Positions 1-9,557 of a stretch of DNA of 64,000 nucleotides are shown here, piece by piece. The stretch covers positions 1 to 64,000 of the forward strand of contig NZ_CP022363.1 of NCBI RefSeq assembly GCF_003119115.1, in the 5' to 3' direction. The translations under genes and the position numbers were made by a program. The notes beneath the pieces were generated by a model. The model saw nothing but the letters and a program-made list of their open reading frames with translations. It had not been told where the DNA came from and made no database searches. This DNA comes from Azospirillum sp. TSH58 (GTDB lineage Bacteria; Pseudomonadota; Alphaproteobacteria; Azospirillales; Azospirillaceae). Numbering within the stretch: position 1 is the stretch's first letter; every line of letters starts with the position of its first letter.

Positions 1-216
1 GCGACCGCCGTCTACATCTACATGCTGTCGCTGATCGGCTACCTGCCCACGACGGTGGTGTTCCTCATCGGCATGATGCGGCTCATGGGCATGCGCAGCT
101 GGGTGCGTGCGCCGATCATCGCGGTCGCGGTCACGGCCTTCCTGTATCTCGTGTTCCTGTACGCCCTGCAGATCCCGCTGCCGGACGGAAGCCTGTTCGA
201 AACGGGCGAGTTCTAG
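1..216 (+). CDS. tctB: TctB-family small subunit of a tripartite tricarboxylate transporter (3' part only)
   Basis: The reading frame is open from the first base of the window, so the start lies upstream. The visible 71 residues hold two hydrophobic stretches, about residues 8-25 and 36-54, separated by a short basic loop (RMRSWVRA-like). This matches the last two membrane helices of TctB, the poorly conserved small membrane subunit of TTT carriers. The identification rests mainly on context: the stop codon is 18 bases before a clear tctA gene, the usual tctB-tctA order. The solute-binding tctC would be expected upstream, outside the window. The substrate cannot be read from this fragment; the downstream lactonase-like and SDR genes suggest a sugar acid. 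Confidence 0.75.
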   Translation, partial: ATAVYIYMLSLIGYLPTTVVFLIGMMRLMGMRSWVRAPIIAVAVTAFLYLVFLYALQIPLPDGSLFETGEF

Positions 217-234
217 TCAGCGAGGAGATGGAAG

Positions 235-1750
235 ATGTATGAAATCGACATGCTCCTTCAGGGCTTCGCCAACCTTGCCAGCGAACCCCTGCCGCTTCTG
301 CTCGCCCTGATCGGCGTGACCCTGGGCATCATCATCGGCGTTCTGCCCGGCCTGACGGCCACCATGGGCGTCGCGATCCTGCTGCCCTTCACCTTCGGCA
401 TGGACCCGGTTTCGGCCATCCTGATGCTGTGCGGCGTGTTCTTCGGCGGCATCTTCGGCGGTTCGATCACCGCGATCCTGCTCAAGATTCCCGGCACCCC
501 GGCCGCCGCCGCGACCGCCATGGACGGCTATGCGCTGAGCCAGAAGGGCCAGGCCGGCCTCGCGCTCGGCACGGCGACGCTGTCCTCCTGCTTCGGCGGT
601 TTCCTCAGCGTCTTCATGCTGATCTTCCTGGCGCCGCTGCTGGCCGGCATCGCGCTGGAATTCTCCGCCGCCGAATCCTTCGCGCTTGCGGTGTTCGGCC
701 TGTCGATCATCACCAGCGTGTCGGGGGACTCCCTGGTCAAGGGCCTGATCGCCGGCTTCCTCGGGCTTCTGCTGTCCACCGTCGGCCTCGACCCGATGGC
801 GGGCTTCCCCCGCTTCACCGGCGGCTTCAACGAGCTTCTAAACGTTCCCTTCATCCCGGTGATGATCGGCCTGTTCGCGGCGTCGGAAGCCTTCAAGTCG
901 CTGGGCCAGCCGGAGACGCGGGCCGAGGTCAAGGTCTACATCGGCCGGATCATCCCGCCCTGGAGCGTCTTCAAGGGCCTGATCTTCACCATTCTGCGCT
1001 CGTCGGGTCTGGGCATCATCGTCGGCATCATCCCGGTGCCGGTGCGGACATCGCGTCCTTCGTCGCCTACAACGAGGCCAAGCGTTCTCCAAGAACCCGG
1101 AGAATTCGGCAAGGGCGAGATCAAGGGCGTCGCGGCCGCGGAGTCCGGCGCCAACGCCTGCACCGGCGGCGACCTGCTGCCGATGATGACGCTCGGCATT
1201 CCGGCGACGCGGTCAACGCGGTCATGCTGGGCGCGCTGACCATGCAGGGCTCCAGCCCGGTCCGCTGCTGTTCAAGGACCACGCGGTCTGGTCTTCACCC
1301 TGTTCGCCGGCATGCTGTTCTGCTACGCGGCCTGCTGATCGTCGGCCTGTCGTCGCTGCGTCTGATGGGCAAGGTGCTGGAGATGCCGCGCGCCATCCTG
1401 ACGCGCTCATCCTGGCGCTCTGCGTCGTCGGCGCCTACGCCATCAACAACAGCATGTTCGACGTGGCATCATGCTGGCGTCGGCGTGGTCGGCTTCTTCA
1501 TGCAGCGTTGGGACTATCCGGCGTCGCCGGTCGTTCTGGCCTGATCATGGTCCGATGGCCGAGGCGAGCTTCCGCCGCGCCCTGTCCCTGTCGGGCGCAG
1601 CCTGGACTTCCTCTACACCCGTCCGATCACGCTCGGCTGCTGACCGTCGCGGTCATCACCCTGGCGCTGCGCTGCTGCGCTACTTCCGGGCAACGGCGCA
1701 ACGTCGACCGCGAACGGCGCGGCCGCCGGCACCGTGGGACCGCGAAATGA
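235..1750 (+). pseudogene. tctA: TctA-family large permease subunit, interrupted by many frameshifts in this sequence
   Basis: The frame opens well: GGAGATGGAAG precedes ATG at 235. The first 265 residues are typical TctA, with glycine-rich membrane helices and the family signature GVLPGLTATMG near residue 35. From about 1035 the frame breaks repeatedly. Reading all three frames piecewise recovers the rest of TctA in order: GAGADIASFVAYNEAKR, ACTGGDLLPMMTLGIP, LRLMGKVLEMPRAIL, FMQRWDYPASPVV. Each step is repaired by adding one base in a short G or C run. The true stop is probably TGA at 1748-1750, overlapping the next ATG as ATGA. TctA forms the membrane pore of a sodium- or proton-coupled carboxylate importer. 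A real pseudogene is possible, but the error pattern favours faulty sequence. Confidence 0.85.
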
Positions 1751-2658
1751 CCGCCCGTGGCGTTGCCGTCACCCAGATCGGCCTGGAAGCCGTCTTCGAT
1801 CCCGACCTGCGCAACGCACCGGCGAGAATCCGGTCTGGGACGCCGAGCGGGGTCTGTGGACCTGGATCGACATCCCGGCGCGGACCATCCACCGGCTCGA
1901 CCCTCCAGCGGCGCCCACCGCGCTGATCCTGCCGGAGATGATCGGCAGCCTCGTCCTGCGTCCGGACGGCGGCGTGGTCTGCGCCTGCGAGACCGGCGTC
2001 TTCGACGTGGATCTGCCGGAAGAGGGCGGAGAGGCGGTGGTCACCACCCTCGCCACCCACCGTTTCCCGAAGGAGGGCATGCGCTTCAACGACGGGCGCT
2101 GCGACGGCAGGGGCGGTTCTGGCTGTCCAGCATGGTCATGGACATCAGCAAGGGCGACGCGTCCGGCCTGTGGCACCGCTCACGCGGGCCGATGGGCTGA
2201 CGGACACCGGGACCGGCGGCTACATCATCCCAACGGCTCCGCCTTCAGCCCGGACGGCCGCACCCTCTACGCGTCCGACAGCCACCGCGACGTGCGGATG
2301 GTCTGGGCCTGGGATTATGACACGGACACCGGCACCGCCGCAACCGCCGCCCTTCGTCGACATGCGGGCGATGGTCGGCGTCCGACGGCGCCGCGGTGGA
2401 CGTCGACGGCTGCTACTGGATCTGCTGCCTGGACGAGGCTGCATCAAGCGCTTCACCCCGAACGGCGACCTCGACCGCCGCATCGAGGTGCCGATGCGCA
2501 AGCGACCATGTGCGCCTTCGGCGGGCCGGACCTGCGGACGATGCTGGTCACTCGCTCTGCCGCGGCCCGGCGGACCTCGCGAGGACCCGCATGGCGGGCG
2601 CGTCCTGATGTTCGATCCCGGCGCCCAGGGCCTGCCGGAACCCCGCCTGACTGTTTGA
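1747..2658 (+). pseudogene. SMP-30/gluconolactonase-family protein, frameshifted in this sequence
   Basis: The start is ATG at 1747, inside the end of tctA. The stop is TGA at 2656-2658. Assembled across frames the product is about 305 residues, a normal length for this family. Recognisable pieces in order are GENPVWDAERGLWTWIDI, LVLRPDGGVVCACETG, KEGMRFNDGRCD, FSPDGRTLYASDS, DVDGCYWICCLDEG and GGRVLMFDPG. They give the metal-binding glutamate near the N-terminus, the asparagine of the FND motif and the SPD-x-LY-x-SDS blade motif of SMP-30/gluconolactonase beta-propellers. These enzymes open sugar lactones to acids. At least nine single-base losses break the frame, continuing the pattern seen in tctA. 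The placement between a TTT carrier and an SDR suggests a sugar-lactone or sugar-acid pathway. Confidence 0.82.
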
Positions 2659-2660
2659 AC

Positions 2661-2835
2661 CTCTCCCCACTGGGAGAGGTGGCCCGAAGGGCCTTTCGCG
2701 CTGGCTAAAGCCAGCGCTGACGGCGGCAGGCGGATGCCTATGGCATCCGCTGAGAGCCGGTGAGGGGGATGTGCGTGGCGGTGCGTTCGGCGCAAGCGGA
2801 ACCCCTCACCCTGACCCTCTCCCAGAGGGGAGAGG
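2661..2835. repeat. Dispersed palindromic intergenic repeat, form A
   Basis: This fills the gap between the lactonase-like gene and the SDR gene. It is bounded by CTCTCCCC...GGGAGAGG arms. Inside are three hairpins: GGCCCGAAGGGCC (2681-2693), arms GCGCTGGC and GCCAGCGC with loop TAAA (2698-2717), and arms GCGGATGCC and GGCATCCGC with loop TAT (2730-2750). A GGTGAGGGGG box follows. The copy at 51617-51800 is almost identical in reverse orientation. Confidence 0.9.
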
Positions 2836-2866
2836 AACTTCAAGACCAAGACACGAGAGGCAAGGA

Positions 2867-3643
2867 ATGTTTGACGATCTGAAGGGCAAGCGCGTTCTGA
2901 TCACCGGCTCCACGCAGGGCATCGGCCTGGCGGCGGTGGAGGCGTTCGCCCGCGCCGGCGCCAAGGTCGCCATGAACGGCCGCCGCATCCCGGCGGACCT
3001 GGAGGCCACGCTGGCCCGTCTGAACGGGCTGGGCGGCGAGGTCGTCTTCCTCCAGGCCGACGTGTCGGACAGCGCGGCCTGCGGCACGCTCGTCGAGGCC
3101 TTCGTGGAGCGCTTCGGCGGCATCGACGTGCTCATCAACAACGCGGGCGGTCTGGTCGCGCGCAAGCCGCTGCCGGAGATCGACGACGCCTTCTTCGACG
3201 CGGTGACCGACCTGAACTCCCGCTCCGCGCTGATGGTCACCAAGCACGCCCTGCCGCACCTGAAGGCCGCGGCGGCGCAGAATGGCACCACCTCCTCGGT
3301 GATCTCGGTCGGCTCGGTCGCCGGCTACACCGGCGGCGGTCCAGGCGCCGGCCTGTACGGCGCGGCCAAGGCGTGGCTGCACAACATCCAGAAGAACTGG
3401 GTGGCCTTCCACACCAAGGACGGCATCCGCTTCAACATGGTGTCGCCGGGCACCTTCGACACGGCCTTCCACGCCGACAAGGACGAGGACACCAAGGCCC
3501 GCATCGGCTCCGGCTTCCCGATGGGCCGCTTCGGCCGTCCGGAGGAATGCGCCCCGACCTTCCTGTTCTTCGCGTCGCACGCCTGCAGCGGCTACATCAC
3601 CGGGCAGGTGCTGGACGTCAACGGCGGCCAGTACATGCCGTAA
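2867..3643 (+). CDS. SDR-family NAD(P)-dependent oxidoreductase
   Basis: The 258-residue length is standard for a classical short-chain dehydrogenase. The start at 2867 follows GAGAGGCAAGGA, which decides it over an earlier in-frame start inside the repeat. The nucleotide-binding motif TGSTQGIG lies at about residues 12-19 and NNAGG at about 88-92. The expected active-site Tyr-x3-Lys is YGAAK near residue 165. A serine of SVGSVAG precedes it, and VSPGTFDT follows the catalytic region. It probably oxidises or reduces a hydroxyl on a sugar-derived substrate, because it follows the lactonase-like and TTT genes on the same strand; the substrate is not visible. The repeat upstream separates it from the preceding genes, so it may have its own promoter. 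Confidence 0.9.
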   Translation: MFDDLKGKRVLITGSTQGIGLAAVEAFARAGAKVAMNGRRIPADLEATLARLNGLGGEVVFLQADVSDSAACGTLVEAFVERFGGIDVLINNAGGLVARKPLPEIDDAFFDAVTDLNSRSALMVTKHALPHLKAAAAQNGTTSSVISVGSVAGYTGGGPGAGLYGAAKAWLHNIQKNWVAFHTKDGIRFNMVSPGTFDTAFHADKDEDTKARIGSGFPMGRFGRPEECAPTFLFFASHACSGYITGQVLDVNGGQYMP

Positions 3644-3674
3644 CGGTTGGCAATCCCGTCCGCGTCCGTCTGGG

Positions 3675-4112
3675 TCAGAGCGGGCGCGGCGGGATCGCGG
3701 CGGTGAAAGCCGCCGTCTTGGCGGCGATGGCCGGCAGGGTGGGGAAGGGCACGCCGTCCTCGCACCGCAACTGACGGGCCACCGCGTGCAGGGTGCCGTG
3801 ATGGCGGCGGCAGAGGATGCCGTCGGCGTCGCGGTCGTAGAGCCGGACGAACTGGACGGGCGCCGCCCCATCCTCCGCATGGACCTCCACCTCCACCAGA
3901 TGGGTGCAGAAGGAGCAGGCGGTCAGCGGGTCCGTCGAATCGAAGGCCACGCCGGCCTCCAGGCAGCGCCGCGCGAAGGCTTCGAGCAGCACCGACGCGC
4001 TGTCCACCGTCTCCAGCCCACGCAGGGCGCGCACGACGTCGCGCATGTGGCCGACCTCCGGCAGGATCAGTCCGGCGGCGGAATGGCGGTCGTGGATCAC
4101 CAGTTTCATCAT
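3675..4112 (-). CDS. Conserved protein of unknown function, KLVI-family member 1
   Basis: The product is 145 residues with no signal peptide or membrane segment. It begins MMKLVIHDRHSAAGL and contains a DPLTACSFCTHLVEVEVH stretch and a late CRRHHGTLHA motif. It is clearly homologous over its first 115 residues to the gene at 30493-30903, which starts MLKLVIRDTHHAAGL and shares the DPL-x-CTSRTH and CRRLHDSL blocks. Conserved Cys and His residues may bind a metal, but that is inference. Its ATGATGA start overlaps the stop of the upstream Cys-rich gene, so the two are translationally coupled. I do not recognise a named family. Confidence 0.72.
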   Translation of the reverse strand: MMKLVIHDRHSAAGLILPEVGHMRDVVRALRGLETVDSASVLLEAFARRCLEAGVAFDSTDPLTACSFCTHLVEVEVHAEDGAAPVQFVRLYDRDADGILCRRHHGTLHAVARQLRCEDGVPFPTLPAIAAKTAAFTAAIPPRPL

Positions 4113-4363
4113 GATGCGCAGGCCGTCTCGAACCGGGCGTCCCGGTGGTTGGCCGTGCCGCTGGCGGCGTAGCCGGGCCGGTTCGACCACACCCGCTGGC
4201 GGATGCGGATCTGCGTCCGGCAGTCGGCCGAGCAATAGAGCGGGGCCGGGCCGCGGCCGGAGGCGCGGGTGAAGGGCCGCCCGCAGCAGGCGCAATGCAG
4301 CGTGGGCGTGGGAAGGGTCCGGGTCGTACGGGCGTGTGTCGGCGTCGGCATGGCTGGATTCAC
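4109..4363 (-). CDS. Small Cys-rich protein, probable zinc-binding
   Basis: This 84-residue protein carries a four-cysteine pattern, CACCGRPF near residue 24 and CSADCR near residue 44. The CxxC-x16-CxxxC spacing suggests a treble-clef or zinc-ribbon fold. The rest is basic, with TQIRIRQRVW directly after the last Cys. The first possible start is GTG at 4363; ATG at 4351 is an alternative, and neither has a strong ribosome site. The stop overlaps the start of the KLVI-family gene. The gene is divergent from the REC-kinase gene at 4756. Function is unknown; the proteins may act together. Confidence 0.62.
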   Translation of the reverse strand: MNPAMPTPTHARTTRTLPTPTLHCACCGRPFTRASGRGPAPLYCSADCRTQIRIRQRVWSNRPGYAASGTANHRDARFETACAS

Positions 4364-4755
4364 GAGGCATTTCCAAAGTTGGACGGACTATACGAGCGGT
4401 CTGTGACAGTTTGACGGGTGGGGGCGGACTACCACTTTTTCGCGCCCCGGCCGCCGCTCGCGGACACGGAAACGCCCGCGGGCGCCGGCCGGTTCCCCCG
4501 GCACGGCGTGGCGTCCGGTAAATTCGGTCGATGTGTAAAATTCAGTTGATCTTTGTTCAGAAAAAGAATCGAAAAGAGAGTGCTTCTCCCGAATGGCACC
4601 GATAAATTGTCTTTGATGATAAAAAATCGCGTTGTAAGGTCCCTTTTGGCGGACGAGGGTGTTTCTGCGGGCCGGTGACGCGCTGGTTGTGGCCGGCGCC
4701 CCTGAGCGGGGCCGTGCCGGATCGTCCCTTGCCGCTGCAGGAGGAAGGGGCGGAT
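4364..4755. other. Intergenic region between divergent genes
   Basis: No gene is supported here. The part from about 4510 to 4650 is much richer in A and T than its surroundings and should hold the divergent promoters. No promoter match is good enough to name. A ribosome site AGGAAGGGG at 4744-4750 serves the kinase gene. Confidence 0.6.
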
Positions 4756-5985
4756 ATGGGAGCACCGACGAAGGCGACGATTCTCATCGTGGATGACACC
4801 GCCGACAACCTTTCGCTGCTGAGCAGCCACCTGAAATCCATTTATGCGGTCAAGACCGTGAACAATGGCGACGCTGCGTTGCGCATCGCCTTTTCCGACC
4901 ATCCGCCGGATCTGATCCTGCTCGACGTCATGATGCCGAGCATGGACGGTTACGAGGTGTGCCGCCGCCTGAAGGCCGATCCGCGGACCAGCGACGTTCC
5001 GGTGATCTTCCTCACCGCCCGCACCTCCGTGGAGGACGAGAAGTTCGGCCTGGACCTCGGCGCCGTCGATTACATCAGCAAGCCGATCAGCCCTCCCATC
5101 GTCCTGGCGCGGGTGAAGAACCACCTTTCGTTGAAGGCGACCGCCGATTCGCTGCGCGCCACCGTCGAGGAGGTGCGCGCCGCCCACAGCCGGCTGGAGG
5201 AAACCCAGCAGCACCTGATCCAGACCGAGAAGATGGCGGCGCTGGGCCTGCTGGTGTCCGGCGTCGCGCATGAGATCAACACGCCGATCGGCGTGGCCCT
5301 GACCGCGGTGTCCCATCTTTCCGGGCTGGTCGAATCGCTGGCCTCGCAATTCCAGAGCGGGGCGATCCGCAAGTCCGACCTCGCCCGCTTCCTGGAGAAC
5401 GCGCGGGAAGGGACGCTGCTGGTCACCACCAACATCGTGCGCACCGCCAACCTGATCCAGAGCTTCAAGCAGGTGGTGGTGGACCGCGCCGGATCGGAAC
5501 GGCGGGTGTTCGACCTCAAGGATTACTTGTCCGACGCGCTGTTCGGGCTGGACCCGCATCTGCGCGAGGCCGGTCACAGCCTCACCATCTCCTGCCCCGC
5601 CGGCCTGACCATCGACAGCCATCCCGGCCCGCTGTCGGAGGTGCTGTCCATCCTGATCCGCAACGCCGTGGCCCACGCCTTCCGCCCCGGGCAGAGCGGG
5701 CGCGTCACCCTGTCGGTCACGCCGAGCGAGGAGGAATGGGTGGAACTGCGCCTGTCCGACGACGGCAGGGGGATCGATGCGGAGCATCTGCCCAAGCTGT
5801 TCGATCCCTTCTTCACCACCCGCCGGGGCATCGAGTTTCCGGGCTTGGGGCTCTACATCGCCTTCAACCTCGTCCATCAGGTGCTTCAGGGCACCATCGA
5901 GGTGGAAAGCCCGTCCGACGGCGGGGCCAGCTTCGTCGTCCGCATGCCGCGGCGCGTGTCCGCCCTCGCCGAAGCGCCGGCCTGA
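4756..5985 (+). CDS. REC domain-histidine kinase hybrid
   Basis: The 409-residue soluble protein starts with a receiver domain: TILIVDDT at residues 8-15, phospho-acceptor D57 in [13 protein letters not shown], and the conserved lysine in ISKPI near 109. A coiled coil runs over about residues 125-160. The HisKA box [11 protein letters not shown] has H172, and an ATPase domain follows with IRNAVAHAF (N box), DDGRGI (G1) and GLGLYI (G2). Start 4756 has AGGAAGGGG upstream. Receiver-first kinases usually couple an upstream phosphorelay to a second output. The receiver closely resembles the stand-alone regulator at 6026-6433, which lies tail-to-tail with this gene, so the two probably arose by duplication and may share a phosphorelay. 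Confidence 0.9.
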   Translation: MGAPTKATILIVDDTADNLSLLSSHLKSIYAVKTVNNGDAALRIAFSDHPPDLILLDVMMPSMDGYEVCRRLKADPRTSDVPVIFLTARTSVEDEKFGLDLGAVDYISKPISPPIVLARVKNHLSLKATADSLRATVEEVRAAHSRLEETQQHLIQTEKMAALGLLVSGVAHEINTPIGVALTAVSHLSGLVESLASQFQSGAIRKSDLARFLENAREGTLLVTTNIVRTANLIQSFKQVVVDRAGSERRVFDLKDYLSDALFGLDPHLREAGHSLTISCPAGLTIDSHPGPLSEVLSILIRNAVAHAFRPGQSGRVTLSVTPSEEEWVELRLSDDGRGIDAEHLPKLFDPFFTTRRGIEFPGLGLYIAFNLVHQVLQGTIEVESPSDGGASFVVRMPRRVSALAEAPA

Positions 5986-6025
5986 AACCGGCCCGTCGCG
6001 ACGCGGCAGGCGTGGGCGGGCGCGG

Positions 6026-6433
6026 TCAGGACACCGGAACGCGCTCGGCGACCCGTTGCAGCACCGTCGGAGGATCGACCGGCTTGGCGATGTAATCCAC
6101 CGCCCCCATGGCGAAGCCGCGCTCCCGGTCGGCCTCGTCGGTCCGGCCCGTCAGGAAGATCACCGGGATGTTCCGGGTTCCCGGCGCCTCCTTCAAGGCG
6201 GCGCAGACCTCGTAGCCGTCCATGTCCGGCATCACCACGTCGAGCAGGATCAGGTCCGGCGCCGGGATCGCGGCGGCGATCTCCAGCGCCTTGCGCCCGT
6301 TGTTGGCGACCTTCACCCGATAGCTGTCCTTCAATAGGCTGCTCAGCAGCTTCAGGTTGTCCGGCGTGTCGTCCACGATGAGGATTGTGGGCTTCGACGC
6401 GGCAGGAACCGGTGCGGGCGATGCGATGTCCAT
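6026..6433 (-). CDS. Single-domain response regulator
   Basis: The 135-residue protein is only a receiver domain after a short Pro/Ala-rich leader. [11 protein letters not shown] begins at about residue 16, D65 is the expected acceptor in LLDVVMPDMDGYE, and the conserved lysine is in YIAKPVDPP near residue 115. It has no output domain, so it may relay phosphate or bind a partner as CheY does. It follows the large hybrid kinase on the same strand after 42 bases and is probably co-transcribed with it and the two binding-protein genes. The HPt domain of that kinase is a plausible phosphate donor; this is inference. Confidence 0.88.
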   Translation of the reverse strand: MDIASPAPVPAASKPTILIVDDTPDNLKLLSSLLKDSYRVKVANNGRKALEIAAAIPAPDLILLDVVMPDMDGYEVCAALKEAPGTRNIPVIFLTGRTDEADRERGFAMGAVDYIAKPVDPPTVLQRVAERVPVS

Positions 6434-6475
6434 GAAAACGTTCCGAATTGAGGTGCCGGCAAGGCCGGCGTCTGT

Positions 6476-9400
6476 TCAGGCCTGGGCGGTCGCGCCGCGG
6501 TCGATCGTCAAGCGGTCGGCCAGCGCCGCGTCCAGGGTGGCGACGGCGTCGTCGAAGTCGAAGTTGCGGATCTGGTCGGCGATGGTGTCGAAGCGGTCGG
6601 GGAAGGCGGCTCGCAGCAGGCCGGCGTTGGCCGCCAGGGCCTCCTCCGCGTCGGGGTCGCTGTCGAGCAGAAGCTGGCGGAGCCGGTCGCACAGGGCGAG
6701 GAGTTCGTTTTCATCCACCGTGGCGGGCTGGGCCGCGGCCCCGGCTCCGGACGCCGCGGCGTCGCCCGCCGATGCCAGCGCCGCGTCCAGATGGGCGAGA
6801 AGGGCGCCCAGCGGCGGCTCCAGCGCGGCCAGCCGCGCGTCGATCTCCGCGCGCGGCCGGGCGTCGCGGATGACCGCTTCCAGGCGTTCGGCGGCGTCCT
6901 GGACGGGGTGGGCGCCGATGTTGCCGGCGGTTCCCTTCAGCGTGTGGGCGTAACGCTCCGCCGCGGCGGCGTCGCCCTCGTCCAGCGCCGCGCGGATGGC
7001 GACCGTCACCCCGCGCTGTCCGGCGGTGAACTTGCGCAGCAGGTCGAGGTAGAGGCGCTTCTTGCCCAGCACCCGCGACAGCCCGGTGGCGGTGTCGAGC
7101 CCGGGGACAACGGCGGGCAGGTCGCCCTGGTCCTCCACCGCCGGTGCGGGGAGGGGAACCGGGGCCTCGGCGCCCAGTCCCGGCCGGGGCGTGATCCAGG
7201 CCAGCAGGGTGGCCCACAGCGCATCCGGGTCGATGGGCTTGGCCAGATAATCGTTCATGCCCGCGTCCAGGCAACGCTCGCGGTCGGCCTGCATGGCGTT
7301 GGCGGTCATGGCGACGATGGGCAGGCCGGTGAAGCCCAGCCGCCGGATCTCCAGGGTCGCGGCGACGCCGTCCATGACCGGCATCTGCATGTCCATCAGC
7401 ACGAGGTCGTAGTGGGCCGCCTGCACCATGGCCACGGCGATGGCGCCGTTCTCCGCGACCTCCACCACCAGCCCGGCGTCGCCCAGCAGCTCGCAGGCCA
7501 CCTGCTGGTTCAGGTCGTTGTCCTCGGCCAGCAGGATGCGGGCGCCGCGCAGGTGCGACAGGTCGGCGGCCGCCGCGGCGGCCGTCGCCGGAAGGGCGTC
7601 CGCGGTCTGCTCGTCCGCGCCCAGAACCCGCATGATGCCGTCAAACAGGGCGGACGGGTTGACGGGCTTGAACAACACCTCCTCAATGGCCGTGTTCTCG
7701 GCGCCCTTCAGCACCTCCTCCCGGCCATAGGAGGTGACCATGATGTGGTGGGGGGCGTGGTCCAGCTCCAGAGCGGCGAGGCCGGCGGAGGTCTCCAGCC
7801 CGTCCATGCCCGGCATCTGCCAGTCCAGCAGAACGACGCGGAAGGGCCGCCCCTCGCGCGCCGCGAGGCGGGCCGCCTGGATGGCGGCGGGGCCGGACTC
7901 CACCGCCTCGGCGGTGAAGGACATGGCCGCCAGCATGTCGGTCAGCACGACGCGGGCGTTCTCGTTGTCATCCACCACCAGACAGCGCAGGCCGCGCAGG
8001 TCGGGCCGCGGCAGCAGAAGGCGGCGCGGCTTGTCGCGGCCCAGCCGGGCGGTGAACCAGAAGCAGGAGCCGCGGCCCGGCGCGCTCTCCACCCCGACCG
8101 CGCCGCCCATCAGCTCGGCCAGCCGCTTGGAGATCGCCAGCCCCAGCCCGGTGCCGCCGTATTTGCGGGTGGTCGAGGCGTCGGCCTGCTGGAAGCTCTG
8201 GAAAAGCTGGCGTTTCTGCTCGTCGCTCAGGCCGATTCCGGTGTCGCGGACCTCGAAGCGGATCAACAGCTCGCTCCCGACCTCCTCCTCCAGCCGGACG
8301 ATGATGGCGATCTCGCCGCGCTCGGTGAACTTGACCGCGTTGTTGGCGTAGTTGACCAGGATCTGCCCGATGCGCAGCGGGTCGCCGATCAGGTCGCTGG
8401 GCACGTTCTGGGCGACGTCGAAGATCAGCTCAAGCCCCTTGGCCGCGGCCTTCTCCGCGATCAGGTCGGCCAGCGTGCCCAGCACCTTGTCGAGGTGGAA
8501 GCCGGTGCGCTCGACGCTCAGCTTGCCGGCCTCGATCTTGGAGAAGTCCAGGATGTCGTTGATGATGCCCAGCAGATGCTGGCCGGACTGGCTGATCTTG
8601 AGGACGTAATCGCGCTGGCGCGGCGTCAGGTCGGTCTTCAGCGCCAGATGCGACAGGCCGATCACCGCGTTCATCGGGGTGCGGATCTCGTGGCTCATGT
8701 TGGCGAGGAAACTGGCCTTCGCCTGGGACGCCGCCTCCGCCCGGTCGCGGGTCAGGCGCAACTCCTCGGCCTGGGTGCCCAGCCGGACGACGGCGTTCAG
8801 GATGCTGTCCAGCTCCTGCGTGCGGGCGCCGGGAAGCCGGATGTCGCGCTCGCCCTCGCCGATGCGGCGCAGGCCGTCGGCCGCGAACAGCAGCGGCCGC
8901 ACCACATGGCGGCGGATCAGCAGCCCCGCGGCGATGAAGATCGCCAGCACCGCGACGAAGGCGAACTGGATGACCTGCGACACCAGACGGGTGCGCTCCT
9001 GGATCTGGCCCAGCCGGCCCGCCGTCAATTCGGTCACGTCCACCAGCAGCCGGTCGCCGACCGCGTTCAGTTCCACCAGCGTCTGCGCCCATGACTCGCC
9101 CAGGCGCTCCTCCTCGGCGGTCGGCGCGGCGTCGCCGGCGGGGCCGTTCTCCGCCCGCCGCGCCTTGGCGGAGGAGACCTGCCGGATCACCGCGTAGGCG
9201 TCCGTCACCTGCCGCTTCAGCGAGGGATCGAACTGGAAGGTCGGGTGGAAGGCCAGCGCCTGGGCGGCCAGAAGGGCCTCGCGGCGGCGGCGCGGGTCGT
9301 CGACGGAGAGGACGATCGCCCCCGACTGCTTCAGCCGCTCCAGATTCACGACGGCGCGCTGGCGTTCCAGGATCAGCGGCACCATGCGGTCCTGGCTGTC

Positions 9401-9544
9401 GGCGGCCAGCCGTTCCATCTTGCCCTGTTCGGCGACGATGCCGAGGAAGAGCAGGCCGATCAGCGCCAGCAGGATCGCGCCGCCGGTCAGAATCGCCGGC
9501 TGCAGCCGTACGCGGGGATGCCTGCGGTCGCGGGCGGACGCCAT
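6476..9544 (-). CDS. Large membrane hybrid sensor histidine kinase (HAMP-HisKA-HATPase-REC-REC-HPt)
   Basis: The 1022-residue protein has a membrane segment at about 17-37, a periplasmic helical region of about 150 residues, a second membrane segment at about 191-210, and a HAMP linker. HisKA follows with H285 in [11 protein letters not shown]. The ATPase domain shows NNAVKF, DTGIGL and [10 protein letters not shown]. Two receivers follow: [12 protein letters not shown] with [11 protein letters not shown], and [12 protein letters not shown] with [11 protein letters not shown]. An HPt domain carries [13 protein letters not shown]. This BarA/EvgS-like layout supports an internal His-Asp-His relay. 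The gene starts 13 bases after the second binding-protein gene ends, so the two periplasmic binding proteins may present ligand to it. Confidence 0.93.
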   Translation of the reverse strand: MASARDRRHPRVRLQPAILTGGAILLALIGLLFLGIVAEQGKMERLAADSQDRMVPLILERQRAVVNLERLKQSGAIVLSVDDPRRRREALLAAQALAFHPTFQFDPSLKRQVTDAYAVIRQVSSAKARRAENGPAGDAAPTAEEERLGESWAQTLVELNAVGDRLLVDVTELTAGRLGQIQERTRLVSQVIQFAFVAVLAIFIAAGLLIRRHVVRPLLFAADGLRRIGEGERDIRLPGARTQELDSILNAVVRLGTQAEELRLTRDRAEAASQAKASFLANMSHEIRTPMNAVIGLSHLALKTDLTPRQRDYVLKISQSGQHLLGIINDILDFSKIEAGKLSVERTGFHLDKVLGTLADLIAEKAAAKGLELIFDVAQNVPSDLIGDPLRIGQILVNYANNAVKFTERGEIAIIVRLEEEVGSELLIRFEVRDTGIGLSDEQKRQLFQSFQQADASTTRKYGGTGLGLAISKRLAELMGGAVGVESAPGRGSCFWFTARLGRDKPRRLLLPRPDLRGLRCLVVDDNENARVVLTDMLAAMSFTAEAVESGPAAIQAARLAAREGRPFRVVLLDWQMPGMDGLETSAGLAALELDHAPHHIMVTSYGREEVLKGAENTAIEEVLFKPVNPSALFDGIMRVLGADEQTADALPATAAAAAADLSHLRGARILLAEDNDLNQQVACELLGDAGLVVEVAENGAIAVAMVQAAHYDLVLMDMQMPVMDGVAATLEIRRLGFTGLPIVAMTANAMQADRERCLDAGMNDYLAKPIDPDALWATLLAWITPRPGLGAEAPVPLPAPAVEDQGDLPAVVPGLDTATGLSRVLGKKRLYLDLLRKFTAGQRGVTVAIRAALDEGDAAAAERYAHTLKGTAGNIGAHPVQDAAERLEAVIRDARPRAEIDARLAALEPPLGALLAHLDAALASAGDAAASGAGAAAQPATVDENELLALCDRLRQLLLDSDPDAEEALAANAGLLRAAFPDRFDTIADQIRNFDFDDAVATLDAALADRLTIDRGATAQA

Positions 9545-9557
9545 GGCCGGTTCCGGA

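Noticed and set aside
1030..1750. Programmed ribosomal frameshifting in tctA.
   Set aside because: There are too many shifts, no slippery heptamer or pseudoknot, and the same pattern continues into the next gene.
2661..2835. CRISPR array or tRNA-like structure in the hairpin-rich spacers.
   Set aside because: The hairpins are different from each other, there is no repeat-spacer periodicity and no cas genes. No tRNA cloverleaf could be formed.
4675..4755. Extended N-terminus of the REC-kinase from an in-frame start at 4675.
   Set aside because: The extra 27 residues are Pro/Leu-rich with no conserved pattern, and AGGAAGGGG directly precedes ATG 4756.
6791..9094. Long plus-strand open frame opposite the hybrid kinase.
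   Set aside because: It is antisense to a kinase with all conserved motifs, has low-complexity composition and no ribosome site.
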